A DNA stretch of 43,276 nucleotides from the NCBI GenBank assembly GCA_021805245.1, contig JAJZFS010000083.1, positions 1 through 43,276 of the forward strand. The letters are read 5' to 3'. This DNA is from Pseudomonadota bacterium (GTDB lineage: Bacteria; Pseudomonadota; Alphaproteobacteria; Micavibrionales; UBA2020). The notes beneath the pieces were generated by a model that saw nothing but the letters and a program-made list of their open reading frames with translations, ran no database searches and was not told where the DNA came from. The position numbers were made by a program, and so were the translations under genes. Shown here piece by piece: positions 8,559-17,817 of this stretch. Positions within the stretch are counted from its first letter, which is position 1. The number at the start of each line of letters is the position of its first letter.

Positions 8559-9737
8559 ATGAACGAGCCAGATCACAAGCCCCAAGAGACTGAAACCGAA
8601 ATGCCCACCGTCACCAGCGCAAACGACAATACAGACGCAGAAACAACCCCTGCCGTCACGGAAAGCGTCACGCAAGCGCCCGAAGAAGCCACCCCGGCAG
8701 CAGCCGTGGAAGAAATGGCTGTCGCAACGCAAGCGCCAAAAAAAGGCTTCCTTGGAAAAGTATTCAACTTCGTCGTCAAGGCCGGTATCGGCGCCGGCGT
8801 CAGCGCCGCACTGCAAACGGGTGCCGTTTTTGGTGCAACCCTTGCAGGCGCGCCCGTCTGGGCAACCATGATCATCGCTGGCGTTTCCGTCGGCGTTGGC
8901 TCCACCCTCGTCCATGATGCCTTCAAACGCCGCGGCCTGAGCAAACAGGGTGCCGAACTGACCCCCTACTTCAGCAAAGCGCACTGCAAAGAGCTTACCT
9001 CGAAAGAGAGCCGCAAGGTCTTCGGCATCAGCACCGTCGCCGCCCTGATCGGTTCCGCGTTGTACTTCGGCTTCGAGAACGGAATCATCCAGAACGGCTG
9101 GAACGCCCTAACGGGACATTCCACCACCGTTGCCGTCGTTCCGCCGGTTGTGCACCATGCTGCGGTCGTTCCGCCAGTACAACAAGCGCCCGTCGTGCAA
9201 GCTGCGCCCCATGTCGCTGCGGTACCGGCTCAGCCCGTTATCACAGCGCCCGTCGCGCCGGTTCAACACGCCGTCGCACCAGTCGTTGCGCCCGTGCATT
9301 GCCTGTCGCCGGTTCAACAGTTCAACAACCTGATCCAGGGACATCATGTCACGGCAGCCGTGCATGACGCCATGCACCGCGCTGCCCTGACGAACAACCC
9401 GCACGTTCAGGCGCAAGGCGTGAAAGATCTCGGCTTCTACGCGCAGAATGGCCTCGGCGGCGTGCCGAAAAACGGCAACGTTGCGCTCCAGTTGTTCACG
9501 CAGGCCGCCCACGAGGGCAACAAGCAGGCCATGCGCGGCATGCTCTACCTGCAGCATTACGGCTTTGACGGCATCACCGCCAACAAAACCGCTTCTCTCG
9601 CAGCCATGAAGAGCATCCCGCACGATGCGCTCGCAACCAAATTCGTTCATGCCTGGAGCAGCGCGGGCAAGGCCGTTCCGGCCGTCAAGTTCAACGCCGA
9701 CACAATCGTGAAGGGCGTGAAGTTCGCCTGTTCCTAA
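8559..9737 (+). CDS. Membrane protein with glycine-zipper-like TM segments, Pro/Val/His-rich linker and C-terminal Sel1-like segment
   Basis: VKAGIGAGVSAALQTGAVFGATLAGAPVWATMIIAGVSVGVG; VVPPVVHHAAVVPPVQQAPVV...; AQGVKDLGFYAQNGLGGVPKNGNVALQLFTQAAHEGNKQAMRGMLYLQHYGF is Sel1-like. Confidence 0.7.
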   Translation: MNEPDHKPQETETEMPTVTSANDNTDAETTPAVTESVTQAPEEATPAAAVEEMAVATQAPKKGFLGKVFNFVVKAGIGAGVSAALQTGAVFGATLAGAPVWATMIIAGVSVGVGSTLVHDAFKRRGLSKQGAELTPYFSKAHCKELTSKESRKVFGISTVAALIGSALYFGFENGIIQNGWNALTGHSTTVAVVPPVVHHAAVVPPVQQAPVVQAAPHVAAVPAQPVITAPVAPVQHAVAPVVAPVHCLSPVQQFNNLIQGHHVTAAVHDAMHRAALTNNPHVQAQGVKDLGFYAQNGLGGVPKNGNVALQLFTQAAHEGNKQAMRGMLYLQHYGFDGITANKTASLAAMKSIPHDALATKFVHAWSSAGKAVPAVKFNADTIVKGVKFACS

Positions 9738-9760
9738 GCAATGCAAACAGAATGCAAAAG

Positions 9761-9791
9761 AGGGCCGGAATTGTTTCCGGCCCTCTTTTTA
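9761..9791 (+). terminator. Rho-independent terminator of 8559..9737
   Basis: Perfect 10-bp stem agggccggaa / ttccggccct, 4-nt loop ttgt, followed by cttttta. Confidence 0.92.
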
Positions 9792-9860
9792 TTGGAGCGG
9801 CGACGGGATTCGAATCCGTGACATTCAACTTAAGGATTGGCCCACCTTAAAACGCTCCTT
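9792..9860 (-). repeat. Degenerate tRNA-Gly 3'-half-like element A
   Basis: Reverse complement TTGAATGTCACGGATTCGAATCCCGTCGCCGCTCCA resembles the variable/T-arm/acceptor/CCA part of the tRNA-Gly at 12956..13030; 5' half does not form a D arm. Confidence 0.7.
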
Positions 9861-10076
9861 GATATATCTGCGTTTAACGAACAGGTTTTTGCGTGACGGA
9901 ATATTAAGTTTCCAGTGTCTCTTGAGAACAGGAGCTCACATTTCTCCGTCGGAAACACAAACCAACGCGCGGCTGTCGATCAGCTGGCGAAAATGAGGCC
10001 TCTTGAAGTTCAGGATAAAATCCCCACTTAAGACTAAAGAACGTATGGCAACCGTTTAAGAGCCATTGTGGGAATC

Positions 10077-10090
10077 TTGATTAAGATCAA
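10077..10090. promoter_or_regulatory. FNR/Anr-type box
   Basis: ttgattaagatcaa is an exact TTGAT-N4-ATCAA; TTTAAT at 10113..10118 would place the box centre near -41.5. Confidence 0.65.
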
Positions 10091-10175
10091 TCATTATTAA
10101 AAGCGCTTATAGTTTAATGTCTTTTTCAAAGCAAGGAAGAATCTGTGCGCTTGGTGAACAAGGAGTAGAGCAATA

Positions 10176-10712
10176 ATGGCCCAAAAATCCTATCCTCTGC
10201 CTGAAGTCTACCGCCTGCTGGAACCCGGGCCCGTCGTTCTTATCACAACCTTCAACGGGAAGTGCGCAGACATTATGACCCAGTCGTGGCACACGATGAT
10301 GGAGTTTGAGCCGCCACTCGTCGGCTGCATTGTTAGTAACCGGAATTTCTCCTTTGATGCCTTAAAAAAAACGAAGGAATGCGTCATCAATATCCCGACG
10401 GCTGGATTGGCAAAACAAGTGGCGGGATGCGGCAACACCTCCGGCCACAATACCGACAAGTTCAAAAGATTCCATTTGACCCCGGTTGCAGCATCACGCG
10501 TAAAAGCACCCCTGATCAAAGAGTGTTACGCTAATATTGAATGCCGCGTAGTTGACGCGAGGATGGCGGACAGATATAACTTTTTTGTCCTTGAGGCCAT
10601 CGCAGCATGGATTGATCCGGAAAAGAAAAGCCCGAAAACATTGCATCATATGGGCAGAGGTAAATTCATGGTGGCCGGTAAAACGATTCAACTAAAATCA
10701 AAAGCAAAATAA
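10176..10712 (+). CDS. Flavin reductase family protein (FMN-binding)
   Basis: PGPVVLITTFNGKCADIMTQSWHTMMEFEPPLVGCIVSNRNFSFDALKKTKECVINIP is typical of the flavin reductase-like FMN-binding domain. Confidence 0.85.
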   Translation: MAQKSYPLPEVYRLLEPGPVVLITTFNGKCADIMTQSWHTMMEFEPPLVGCIVSNRNFSFDALKKTKECVINIPTAGLAKQVAGCGNTSGHNTDKFKRFHLTPVAASRVKAPLIKECYANIECRVVDARMADRYNFFVLEAIAAWIDPEKKSPKTLHHMGRGKFMVAGKTIQLKSKAK

Positions 10713-10724
10713 GCAGGTATATGT

Positions 10725-11111
10725 ATGAAATATATTTCCGAGACACAGAAAACGATCGATGATGCGGCACGAGACCTTGAAACATCGATCAAGGCGAACG
10801 GCTTTGGTATTCTGCATACTTATAATTTGAAAGAGATACTGAAAAGCAAGGGCATTGACCTGCCGGAAGAATGTCGGGTTTTTGAAATCTGCAATCCCGT
10901 GCAGGCGTCAGAAGTGTTGGCCATAGACATGGACGTTAATATGGCCCTGCCGTGCCGGATGTCCGTCTGGCAAGACAAAGACAAAAAAGTGAAAATCGGC
11001 ATGATCCCGCCCAAGGCCATGATGGAATCGCTTTCTGCCTCTCCCGTTCTAAAAGACATTGCTGCCGACGTCGAAGAAAAAATGAAGGCGATAATCTGGG
11101 CGGCGAAGTAG
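10725..11111 (+). CDS. DUF302 domain protein
   Basis: GFGILHTYNLKEILKSKGIDLPEECRVFEICNPVQASEVLAIDMDVNMALPCRMSVWQD is typical DUF302. Confidence 0.85.
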   Translation: MKYISETQKTIDDAARDLETSIKANGFGILHTYNLKEILKSKGIDLPEECRVFEICNPVQASEVLAIDMDVNMALPCRMSVWQDKDKKVKIGMIPPKAMMESLSASPVLKDIAADVEEKMKAIIWAAK

Positions 11112-11212
11112 AAAACCGATAGATTAACACCTTCGGGATAAAGTTTGGGCCCACGACCTATTTTTTTACGCTCTGCGTCCCCAATCATCTGACGGCGTAC
11201 GGTGCAGAAACT

Positions 11213-12472
11213 TCATACCTTTTTGATCAATCTTTTTTTGACCCATGTTTTTAAGGCTGATTTTACGCTGCCTTTTTCCCGCTTCAGTCCGGCAAAGAGA
11301 GCTGCCGTCAGCCGCTGGTATTGCTCCGGCGTGTTGTAGGCCTGCGCAGAAATGCGCAGGATGCGCCCGACGCCGATGGAGGGAGATGCCCACCACAGCT
11401 GGGTTACGAAGTTATCGCGCTGGCGCAGATCGTTGCGCAAAGGCAAAGGTTCGCCGGGTGGCAGTATCAGCGTCGCCATCGTTCCCAGCATATCGTCCGG
11501 CGCATGGGGTTTTTGGCCCAGGGCATCCAAAAGCAATTTATAGCCGTAACGCAGCAGCCTTTTATTGTCACTAATGAGCCCCGGCAATCCGTCGCGGTGA
11601 AAGCCGCTGAGCGTTTCAAAAGCAACCTTGGGCGTGGACCACGCCGTGGTGTCGCGCGTACCCGTCCAGGCAAAGTTCTTCTGGAAGGCGGATATGTGGG
11701 GATTTGTGTCGTTCGCGCCGTGGCTGGTGCTCAAGGGACGGATGCGGTCGCGGAAGTCTTCGCGCACATACAGAAATGCGCAACCCGGCGCTGCGCAAAG
11801 CCATTTGTGTCCGTTGCCCGTATAGAAAGCAGCGCCAAGTTTTTCAAGGGTAATCGGCACATGGGCTGGCGCATGAGCCCCATCCACCAGCGTTTCCACA
11901 CCGTGCTTTTTCAGGCCCGCAACAATATCATGAATCGGAAAGATAAGCGCGGTTTCGCTGGTGATATGGTCGATGAGGGCAAGGCGCGTCTTGTTCGTGA
12001 CGGCGGCAAGGATGGCTCCCGTCACCTGTCCGGCTTCTGCAATCGGAAAGGGTATTTTCGCCACTATAACAGTTGCCCCGGTCAGCTCCGCGATTTCCCG
12101 TGCGACGTTGTTGCAAGCGTTATAACCATGACTGGTGAGCAGGATTTCATCCCCGCTTTTAAAATAGCCCCGCAGCGCAAGGGATTTCATGACTGTATTC
12201 ACGGCCTGCGTCGTGCATTCCATGTGCACCACGCCCTCGGGATCCGCGCCAATAAAACTCGCCCAGAATAATCGGTTCTCGGCCATATTTCTGACGGTGT
12301 CGTCGGAAAAATAATCCATCGGGTTGCGCTGCAGGGCGTCGCGCTGCTTGCTCTGGAATTCTTTTACCGCGCGCGGGCAGGCACCAAATGAGCCATGGTT
12401 CATATAATCCACACCATTGAAATCCCATTCCTGCGCTATTTTTGCCCTGTCTATGTCCGAGTGAAACATCAC
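11213..12472 (-). CDS. PLP-dependent aminotransferase class V (isopenicillin N epimerase-like)
   Basis: YMNHGSFGACPRAV, VDGAHAPAHV, FYTGNGHKWLCAAPGCAFLYV (PLP lysine in HKW). Confidence 0.9.
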   Translation of the reverse strand: MMFHSDIDRAKIAQEWDFNGVDYMNHGSFGACPRAVKEFQSKQRDALQRNPMDYFSDDTVRNMAENRLFWASFIGADPEGVVHMECTTQAVNTVMKSLALRGYFKSGDEILLTSHGYNACNNVAREIAELTGATVIVAKIPFPIAEAGQVTGAILAAVTNKTRLALIDHITSETALIFPIHDIVAGLKKHGVETLVDGAHAPAHVPITLEKLGAAFYTGNGHKWLCAAPGCAFLYVREDFRDRIRPLSTSHGANDTNPHISAFQKNFAWTGTRDTTAWSTPKVAFETLSGFHRDGLPGLISDNKRLLRYGYKLLLDALGQKPHAPDDMLGTMATLILPPGEPLPLRNDLRQRDNFVTQLWWASPSIGVGRILRISAQAYNTPEQYQRLTAALFAGLKREKGSVKSALKTWVKKRLIKKV

Positions 12473-12572
12473 CGATCTCCAACTAGTGTGCGTATTGGCC
12501 CAAAATATCAGCTTCGGAATACCTCTTCAACTGTCCAACTAGGTTGACGGTGCATAATTCGGACATCGGGTA

Positions 12573-12642
12573 TTGGAACTGCGGCAGGATTCGAACCCTC
12601 GGCATTCAGCTTGGGAGTTGGCCAAGGTTGAAAACGTCCTTT
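12573..12642 (-). repeat. Degenerate tRNA-Gly 3'-half-like element B
   Basis: Reverse complement CTCCCAAGCTGAATGCCGAGGGTTCGAATCCTGCCGCAGTTCCA matches tRNA-Gly from the anticodon loop to CCA with scattered substitutions; also aligns with element A over about 65 nt. Confidence 0.75.
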
Positions 12643-12955
12643 AAAAATATAGACTTTTTACGTCCGCTATTTCACAAATAGACTCACATTTTCACACGTT
12701 CTACGGACAGTTCAACGAACAATTTTCAGACTCAAAAGAGTGCAATCTCGCATGTCATGATAAATAGAATTTTGCAAACCAAGCCCCTGCTCTTCCCCGC
12801 ACTCGACGAGTCATATCAAACATGTCGCGATTAGAAGCCGTTGAAATAGCCATTGAACCGTTAAGGCCACTTCAAGTCCGGCGCGTTTCACAGACGAAAA
12901 TCACAGACGGGATAGAGAGTAAGAAGGACAACACTGGCCAAGCCATTGAAAGCAT

Positions 12956-13030
<75 letters not shown>

Positions 13031-13184
13031 GTTGGATTATGCGTGGACATAGTATATTCCATGCCTGTTTGCAACGCAAAGGTGTTTTTTATGTCAACAT
13101 TTACCGGAAACACGTTGCAAATCAGGGCTGTCCTCGATAAGCAGAAATGTGTAATATCTTGTTGGTATAATAGGGAGTCGAAAT

Positions 13185-14099
13185 ATGAAGCTGGTTAATG
13201 GAATTCTTGCCCTCGCCGCCGCCGCCGCTCTGGCAGGCTGTTCACACTATATGGGATCGGTCGAGATGCTCGATAACGCCCAGCCCGTCGGCTCTCCCTA
13301 CACCAAAGAACTGGCGATCCAATACCGCATGCTGGCGGACAGCCAGAGCGGTTCGGAAGCGAAGCATTTCGCCGAAAAAGGCCTGGCCGCCGTCAACGGT
13401 CAGCTTGTTCCGCCGGACATGCTGCAAAACGATCCGGAAGTTTTCGGTAGCGGTCCTAATCCCGCCGCGATAGCCGTTGCACGGAGCCAACTCGTGAGTG
13501 CGCTGGCAAGCGGCGGTGTGAGCCTGGCGCCCTATCAGGCCGCGATCGCCCAGACCCGCTATGACTGCTGGGCTGCAAACATCAATCAATTCCCGGGCGA
13601 TAATGAATCCTGCCAGCAGAGCTACCAGATCGCCATGAACGCGTTGCAACAACAAATCGCACTCGCGCCGATGCCGAATCTGCCCCCGGTCGTTCCGGCG
13701 CCGAAAACGGAAAAGTTCCCGGCGCCCGTCAAACCCGCGGCGCACGGCACACTGGTTCCCCTGCAGGAAGCCTCGTTCCTCGCCTTCTTCGACTGGGACA
13801 AGTACAACATCAACTCCGGCGCCGGTGCCGTTCTGGATAGCGTGGTGCGCGAGATCACGAGCCGCAACGACATCAAGAAAATCGACATCGCCGGATACAC
13901 GGATACGTCCGGTCCGGAGCGTTACAACATGAAGCTCTCGCTCAAACGCGCCAAGGCCGTCCGCACTTATCTCGTCAAGCACGGCATTCCGGAGAAGGAA
14001 ATTGCCGTCAAGGGCTACGGCGAGCATAAACTGCTTGTCCCGACGAAGGACAACGTGCGCGAGCCGCGTAACCGCCGCGCACAGATCACCTTCGAATAA
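13185..14099 (+). CDS. OmpA-family outer membrane lipoprotein
   Basis: Lipobox LAGC; C-terminal ASFLAFFDWDKYNI...IDIAGYTDTSGPERYNMKLSLKRAKAVRTYLVKHGI...VKGYGEHKL...NRRAQITFE. Confidence 0.93.
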   Translation: MKLVNGILALAAAAALAGCSHYMGSVEMLDNAQPVGSPYTKELAIQYRMLADSQSGSEAKHFAEKGLAAVNGQLVPPDMLQNDPEVFGSGPNPAAIAVARSQLVSALASGGVSLAPYQAAIAQTRYDCWAANINQFPGDNESCQQSYQIAMNALQQQIALAPMPNLPPVVPAPKTEKFPAPVKPAAHGTLVPLQEASFLAFFDWDKYNINSGAGAVLDSVVREITSRNDIKKIDIAGYTDTSGPERYNMKLSLKRAKAVRTYLVKHGIPEKEIAVKGYGEHKLLVPTKDNVREPRNRRAQITFE

Positions 14100-14111
14100 G
14101 GCTCTGTTTTT

Positions 14112-16094
14112 TTAGATATCGATGTCCTGAACGAACTCGGCGTTTTCCTGTATAAAGGCAAACCGCGCCTCGGGGTTTTTGCCCATCAGACGGTCTATGA
14201 GCTGCGCTGTTCCGCCCTCGGCTTTTTTGAAAGCGTCATTGCTGCGCTCGGCTTCCGGCAGGATAACGCGCATCAGGCTACGCTTTTTCATGTCCATCGT
14301 CGTCTCTTTGAGCTGCGGCGCGGGCATCTCGCCAAGGCCTTTGAAGCGGCTGATCTCGACTTTCTTCCGGCCCTTGAAAACGGTCTTCATCAGTTCATCT
14401 TTATGCGCGTCGTCGCGAGCATAGACGCTCTCGCCGCCTGCGGAAAGACGGTACAACGGTGGTAAAGCGAGATAAAGCGCCCCTGCCTGAATCAATCCGC
14501 GCATTTCCTGATAGAACAATGTAATCAGCAGCGCCGCGATGTGCGCGCCATCCACGTCGGCGTCGGTCATGATGATGACACGCTCGTAGCGCAACTTGTC
14601 GAGGTTGAAGTCCTTGCCGGTGCCGCAGCCGAGCGCCTGAATAAGATCGGAAATTTCCTGATTGGCGCGGATCTTCTCCGACGTGGCGTTGGCGACGTTC
14701 AGCACCTTGCCGCGCAGAGGCAAAATCGCCTGCAATTCACGGTTCCGCGCCTGCTTGGCCGAACCGCCCGCGCTGTCGCCCTCGACGAGGAAAATCTCCG
14801 TGTTTTCAGATGTCTTTTTTGCGCAATCGGCAAGCTTGCCGGGCAGACGCAGTTTCCGCGTCGCCGACTTGCGCGACATTTCCTGCATTTCCTTGCCGCG
14901 TTTGCGCTCCTCGGCAACGCTGATCAGGTAATCCAACAGGTATTTGCTGGACGCCGGATCGCCCGTCAGCCAATGCTCGAAGTTGCTTTTAACCGCGTTT
15001 TCGATCAACCGCGTCGCGCTGGCCGAGGTCAGCTTTTCCTTGGTTTGGCCTTGAAACTGCGGGTCGCGCAGGAATATGGACAATAATATCGTCGCTGAGC
15101 CGAAGATGTCGTCCGGCGTCAGAATGCCTGTTTTTTTATTATTTACAAGATCTCCATAACTCTTCAACGCCCTGGAGAGCGCCGCGCGCAACCCCTGCAC
15201 GTGTGTACCGCCTTCCGGCGTCGGAATGGTGTTGCAATAGGAACTCAAAAAGCCGCTGGTTTCATCTTCCGTCCAGCCAATGGCGAACTCGCAACGCCCA
15301 TTACCGTCCGGAAACTCCACCGCGCCGTAAAAAGGCTTCGGCGTGAGTGATGTTTTTCCTTCAAGCAAAGAGTAAAGATAATCAAGTATCCCGTTTGGAA
15401 ATCTTATTATATCGTCTTGTGGAACGTCCTGTACATCCTTCAGCAAAGAGGGGGCGCAATGCCAGGCAATTTCTACACCTTTGTAGAGATAAGCCTTGGA
15501 ACGCGCCAACTTATAGATGGTTTTGGGATTGAACTCCGCTTCCTCACCAAAAATCTCAAGATCAGGCACAAACTCGACTGAAGTCCCGTGATTTTTTGCC
15601 GCGCCCAACTTCTTAAGTTTAGACATGACATGCCCACGGCTGTATTTTTGCTCATAGAGAGTCTTGTCCCGTGCAACCTGCACGGTCATCTCGCTGGAAA
15701 GCGCATTTACCACCGAGGAGCCAACGCCATGCAAACCGCCGGAGGTGTTGTAGACCTTGCCGCTAAACTTGCCGCCGGAGTGAAGCATGGTGAAAATGAC
15801 TTCAAGAGCCGACTTGTCCTTAAACTTGGGGTGCTTATCCACAGGGATGCCACGGCCATTATCGCTAATGTGAACCCGATTGCCCGTATCCAGCGCAATT
15901 TCGATGCGCGAAGCATATCCCGCGACCGCCTCATCCATGGCGTTATCGAGAATTTCGCTGACCAGATGGTGCATGGCGGCTTCATCCGTCCCGCCAATAT
16001 ACATGCCCGGACGCTTCCGGACGGGCTCCAGCCCTTCCAGAACTTCGATATCAGCCGCCGAATAACTGCTCTTTTTGTTCAAGTTGTCCTTCAT
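14112..16094 (-). CDS. parE: DNA topoisomerase IV subunit B
   Basis: EGLEPVRKRPGMYIGGTD, ISDNGRGIPVDKHPK, YNTSGGLHGVGSSVVNALS, EGDSAGGSAKQARNRELQAILPLRGKVLNV, MTDADVDGAHI, RFKGLGEMPAPQLKETTMD. Confidence 0.96.
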   Translation of the reverse strand: MKDNLNKKSSYSAADIEVLEGLEPVRKRPGMYIGGTDEAAMHHLVSEILDNAMDEAVAGYASRIEIALDTGNRVHISDNGRGIPVDKHPKFKDKSALEVIFTMLHSGGKFSGKVYNTSGGLHGVGSSVVNALSSEMTVQVARDKTLYEQKYSRGHVMSKLKKLGAAKNHGTSVEFVPDLEIFGEEAEFNPKTIYKLARSKAYLYKGVEIAWHCAPSLLKDVQDVPQDDIIRFPNGILDYLYSLLEGKTSLTPKPFYGAVEFPDGNGRCEFAIGWTEDETSGFLSSYCNTIPTPEGGTHVQGLRAALSRALKSYGDLVNNKKTGILTPDDIFGSATILLSIFLRDPQFQGQTKEKLTSASATRLIENAVKSNFEHWLTGDPASSKYLLDYLISVAEERKRGKEMQEMSRKSATRKLRLPGKLADCAKKTSENTEIFLVEGDSAGGSAKQARNRELQAILPLRGKVLNVANATSEKIRANQEISDLIQALGCGTGKDFNLDKLRYERVIIMTDADVDGAHIAALLITLFYQEMRGLIQAGALYLALPPLYRLSAGGESVYARDDAHKDELMKTVFKGRKKVEISRFKGLGEMPAPQLKETTMDMKKRSLMRVILPEAERSNDAFKKAEGGTAQLIDRLMGKNPEARFAFIQENAEFVQDIDI

Positions 16095-16183
16095 AAAGGC
16101 CTAGATTACTTATTTCATAGTGCAAAGGCAACAACGTATGCAACCGCTTGTCTATAGACGGTTTCTAAGGATATATTACTGGA

Positions 16184-16579
16184 ATGTCGTATGAAAGACC
16201 GGACTATGATCGCAGCCCCGCCCTCCGCACCATCGCCATGCCGGCCGATGCGAACGCCAATGGCGATATTTTCGGTGGCTGGCTGCTCTCGCAGATGGAC
16301 CTTGCAGGCAGCGTCATCGCCACGCAAACCGCGCGTGCGCGTGTGGCGACGGTGGGCATAAAAGCCATGACCTTCGAAAGGCCGGTTTTCGTTGGCGACG
16401 AAGTGAGCTGCTATTGCAAAACGCTCGGCATCGGACATACTTCCATCACCATCCGGATCGAAAGCTGGGCCCGCGGCAGACAGGAAGAAAAAGCCCGTCA
16501 GGTCACGACGGGAGACTTCACTTATGTGGCCATAGATGAAAACAGGCACCCCATTCCCATCGTACGCAAAGAGGACTGA
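16184..16579 (+). CDS. Acyl-CoA thioesterase, hotdog fold (YciA-like)
   Basis: NANGDIFGGWLLSQMDLAGSVIATQTARARVATVGIKAMTFERPVFVGDEV. Confidence 0.92.
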   Translation: MSYERPDYDRSPALRTIAMPADANANGDIFGGWLLSQMDLAGSVIATQTARARVATVGIKAMTFERPVFVGDEVSCYCKTLGIGHTSITIRIESWARGRQEEKARQVTTGDFTYVAIDENRHPIPIVRKED

Positions 16580-16580
16580 C

Positions 16581-17750
16581 ATGAAATTTTTCAAAAAAAT
16601 CGCCCTTGCATGTCTGCTATTTACTGCGATAGCCCTGACCCAACCAAACACGGCGAACGCCGGATGGTTCAGCAGGTTTTTTGCCAAGAAAGTGCCGGTC
16701 GCGCCTTCTCTGACCCAGATATACCCTATCCAGGATGACAAGGCCTTTCAAAATGTCGCCAAGGTCTTCCACAAAATCCCTTTCAACAACCCTGAACTCG
16801 AATACAGCATCCTGCTGCCGAAAGACTGGACATCCCAGGAAACCATTCAATCCGACTCCGTCGGAGGGGGCTTGAATGCGCAGATCATCAGCGAAATCGC
16901 GCGTTACCAAAGCCCCGTCATCAATACGATGAAGGCCAGCGCCGTTATTGAGTCTATCCAGCTTACGCACGAAATCAGCGCGAAAAACTGGCTCAAAAAT
17001 TATATCTATAGCAGCAGCTGCACACCGCAAGGCAAGCTGGTGGCCATCAGCGACAAAAAAGCCACCGCCAAATGCATCACGACCATTAATGGAGATACCC
17101 TCTATATTCACGCACTGGCGGCGATCAATGGCAATAACCTCATACTCGTCAAGTTCGAGTGCCCGCTGTACCTTACAGGCCCGCTGAACTTCATCGCCCA
17201 AAAAGCGCTGGATAGCTTTAAATTTATTCTGGTGACGGATCACCCGATCGAACAGCAAAAAATATTCAGCTTTGCGAATGCCGTCAGATTTTCTTATCCG
17301 GTATCATGGGTTCCCAACGGACTAGACACTAGCGACAATAACAGCATGTACATGCAACTGTTCAACGAATCCGCCGGCCGGGGCAAGCGGAAACAGATCG
17401 ATGGCATGATCCGCTTCATGGTTGTCAGGAGAGACGCCCAAACCTCTCTCCAAAAAGAGGCGGCTCGTATGAAGGCCTATTTTAACAGCTTCCTCGGACT
17501 AACATTTACAAAACTGGTTTCATCGGAGAAGACGCCCGCTGCAAAACGTTTTCTCTTCTCGCGCTATGAAACCTATAGAGTGGCCACGAAAAGCCAGACT
17601 TCGCACGATCAGGAAGTCAGACTCGTCGTCCTCGGCAGCAAGAGCTGGTATGTATTCGCCTTTCTGCTGACGCCGACAGAATCGGATAATTTCTATACAT
17701 GGGCTTGCAACACGCAGGCTTTTGATATGATCGTCAAAAGCCTCCACTGA
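16581..17750 (+). CDS. Exported protein of unknown function, apparently two repeated beta-rich (PsbP/DcrB-like) domains
   Basis: MKFFKKIALACLLFTAIALTQPNTANA signal peptide; LEYSILLPKDW... and VRFSYPVSWVPNG... head two similar halves. Start moved from 16536 to ATG at 16581. Confidence 0.7.
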   Translation: MKFFKKIALACLLFTAIALTQPNTANAGWFSRFFAKKVPVAPSLTQIYPIQDDKAFQNVAKVFHKIPFNNPELEYSILLPKDWTSQETIQSDSVGGGLNAQIISEIARYQSPVINTMKASAVIESIQLTHEISAKNWLKNYIYSSSCTPQGKLVAISDKKATAKCITTINGDTLYIHALAAINGNNLILVKFECPLYLTGPLNFIAQKALDSFKFILVTDHPIEQQKIFSFANAVRFSYPVSWVPNGLDTSDNNSMYMQLFNESAGRGKRKQIDGMIRFMVVRRDAQTSLQKEAARMKAYFNSFLGLTFTKLVSSEKTPAAKRFLFSRYETYRVATKSQTSHDQEVRLVVLGSKSWYVFAFLLTPTESDNFYTWACNTQAFDMIVKSLH

Positions 17751-17761
17751 CCTGCAACAAG

Positions 17762-17797
17762 AAGCGGAAGGGGAGCTTTATGCCCCGCCTTCCGCTT
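17762..17797. terminator. Strong hairpin between convergent genes, likely bidirectional terminator/attenuator
   Basis: 10-bp stem aagcggaagg / ccttccgctt with inner gggg/cccc; no obvious U-tract. Confidence 0.55.
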
Positions 17798-17817
17798 GCC
17801 GTCGCGTCCAGGCTTCC

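Noticed and set aside
9130-9320. Val/Pro/His-coding repeats as a DNA repeat array
   Set aside because: Similarity is at the amino-acid composition level with irregular unit length; treated as a low-complexity linker.
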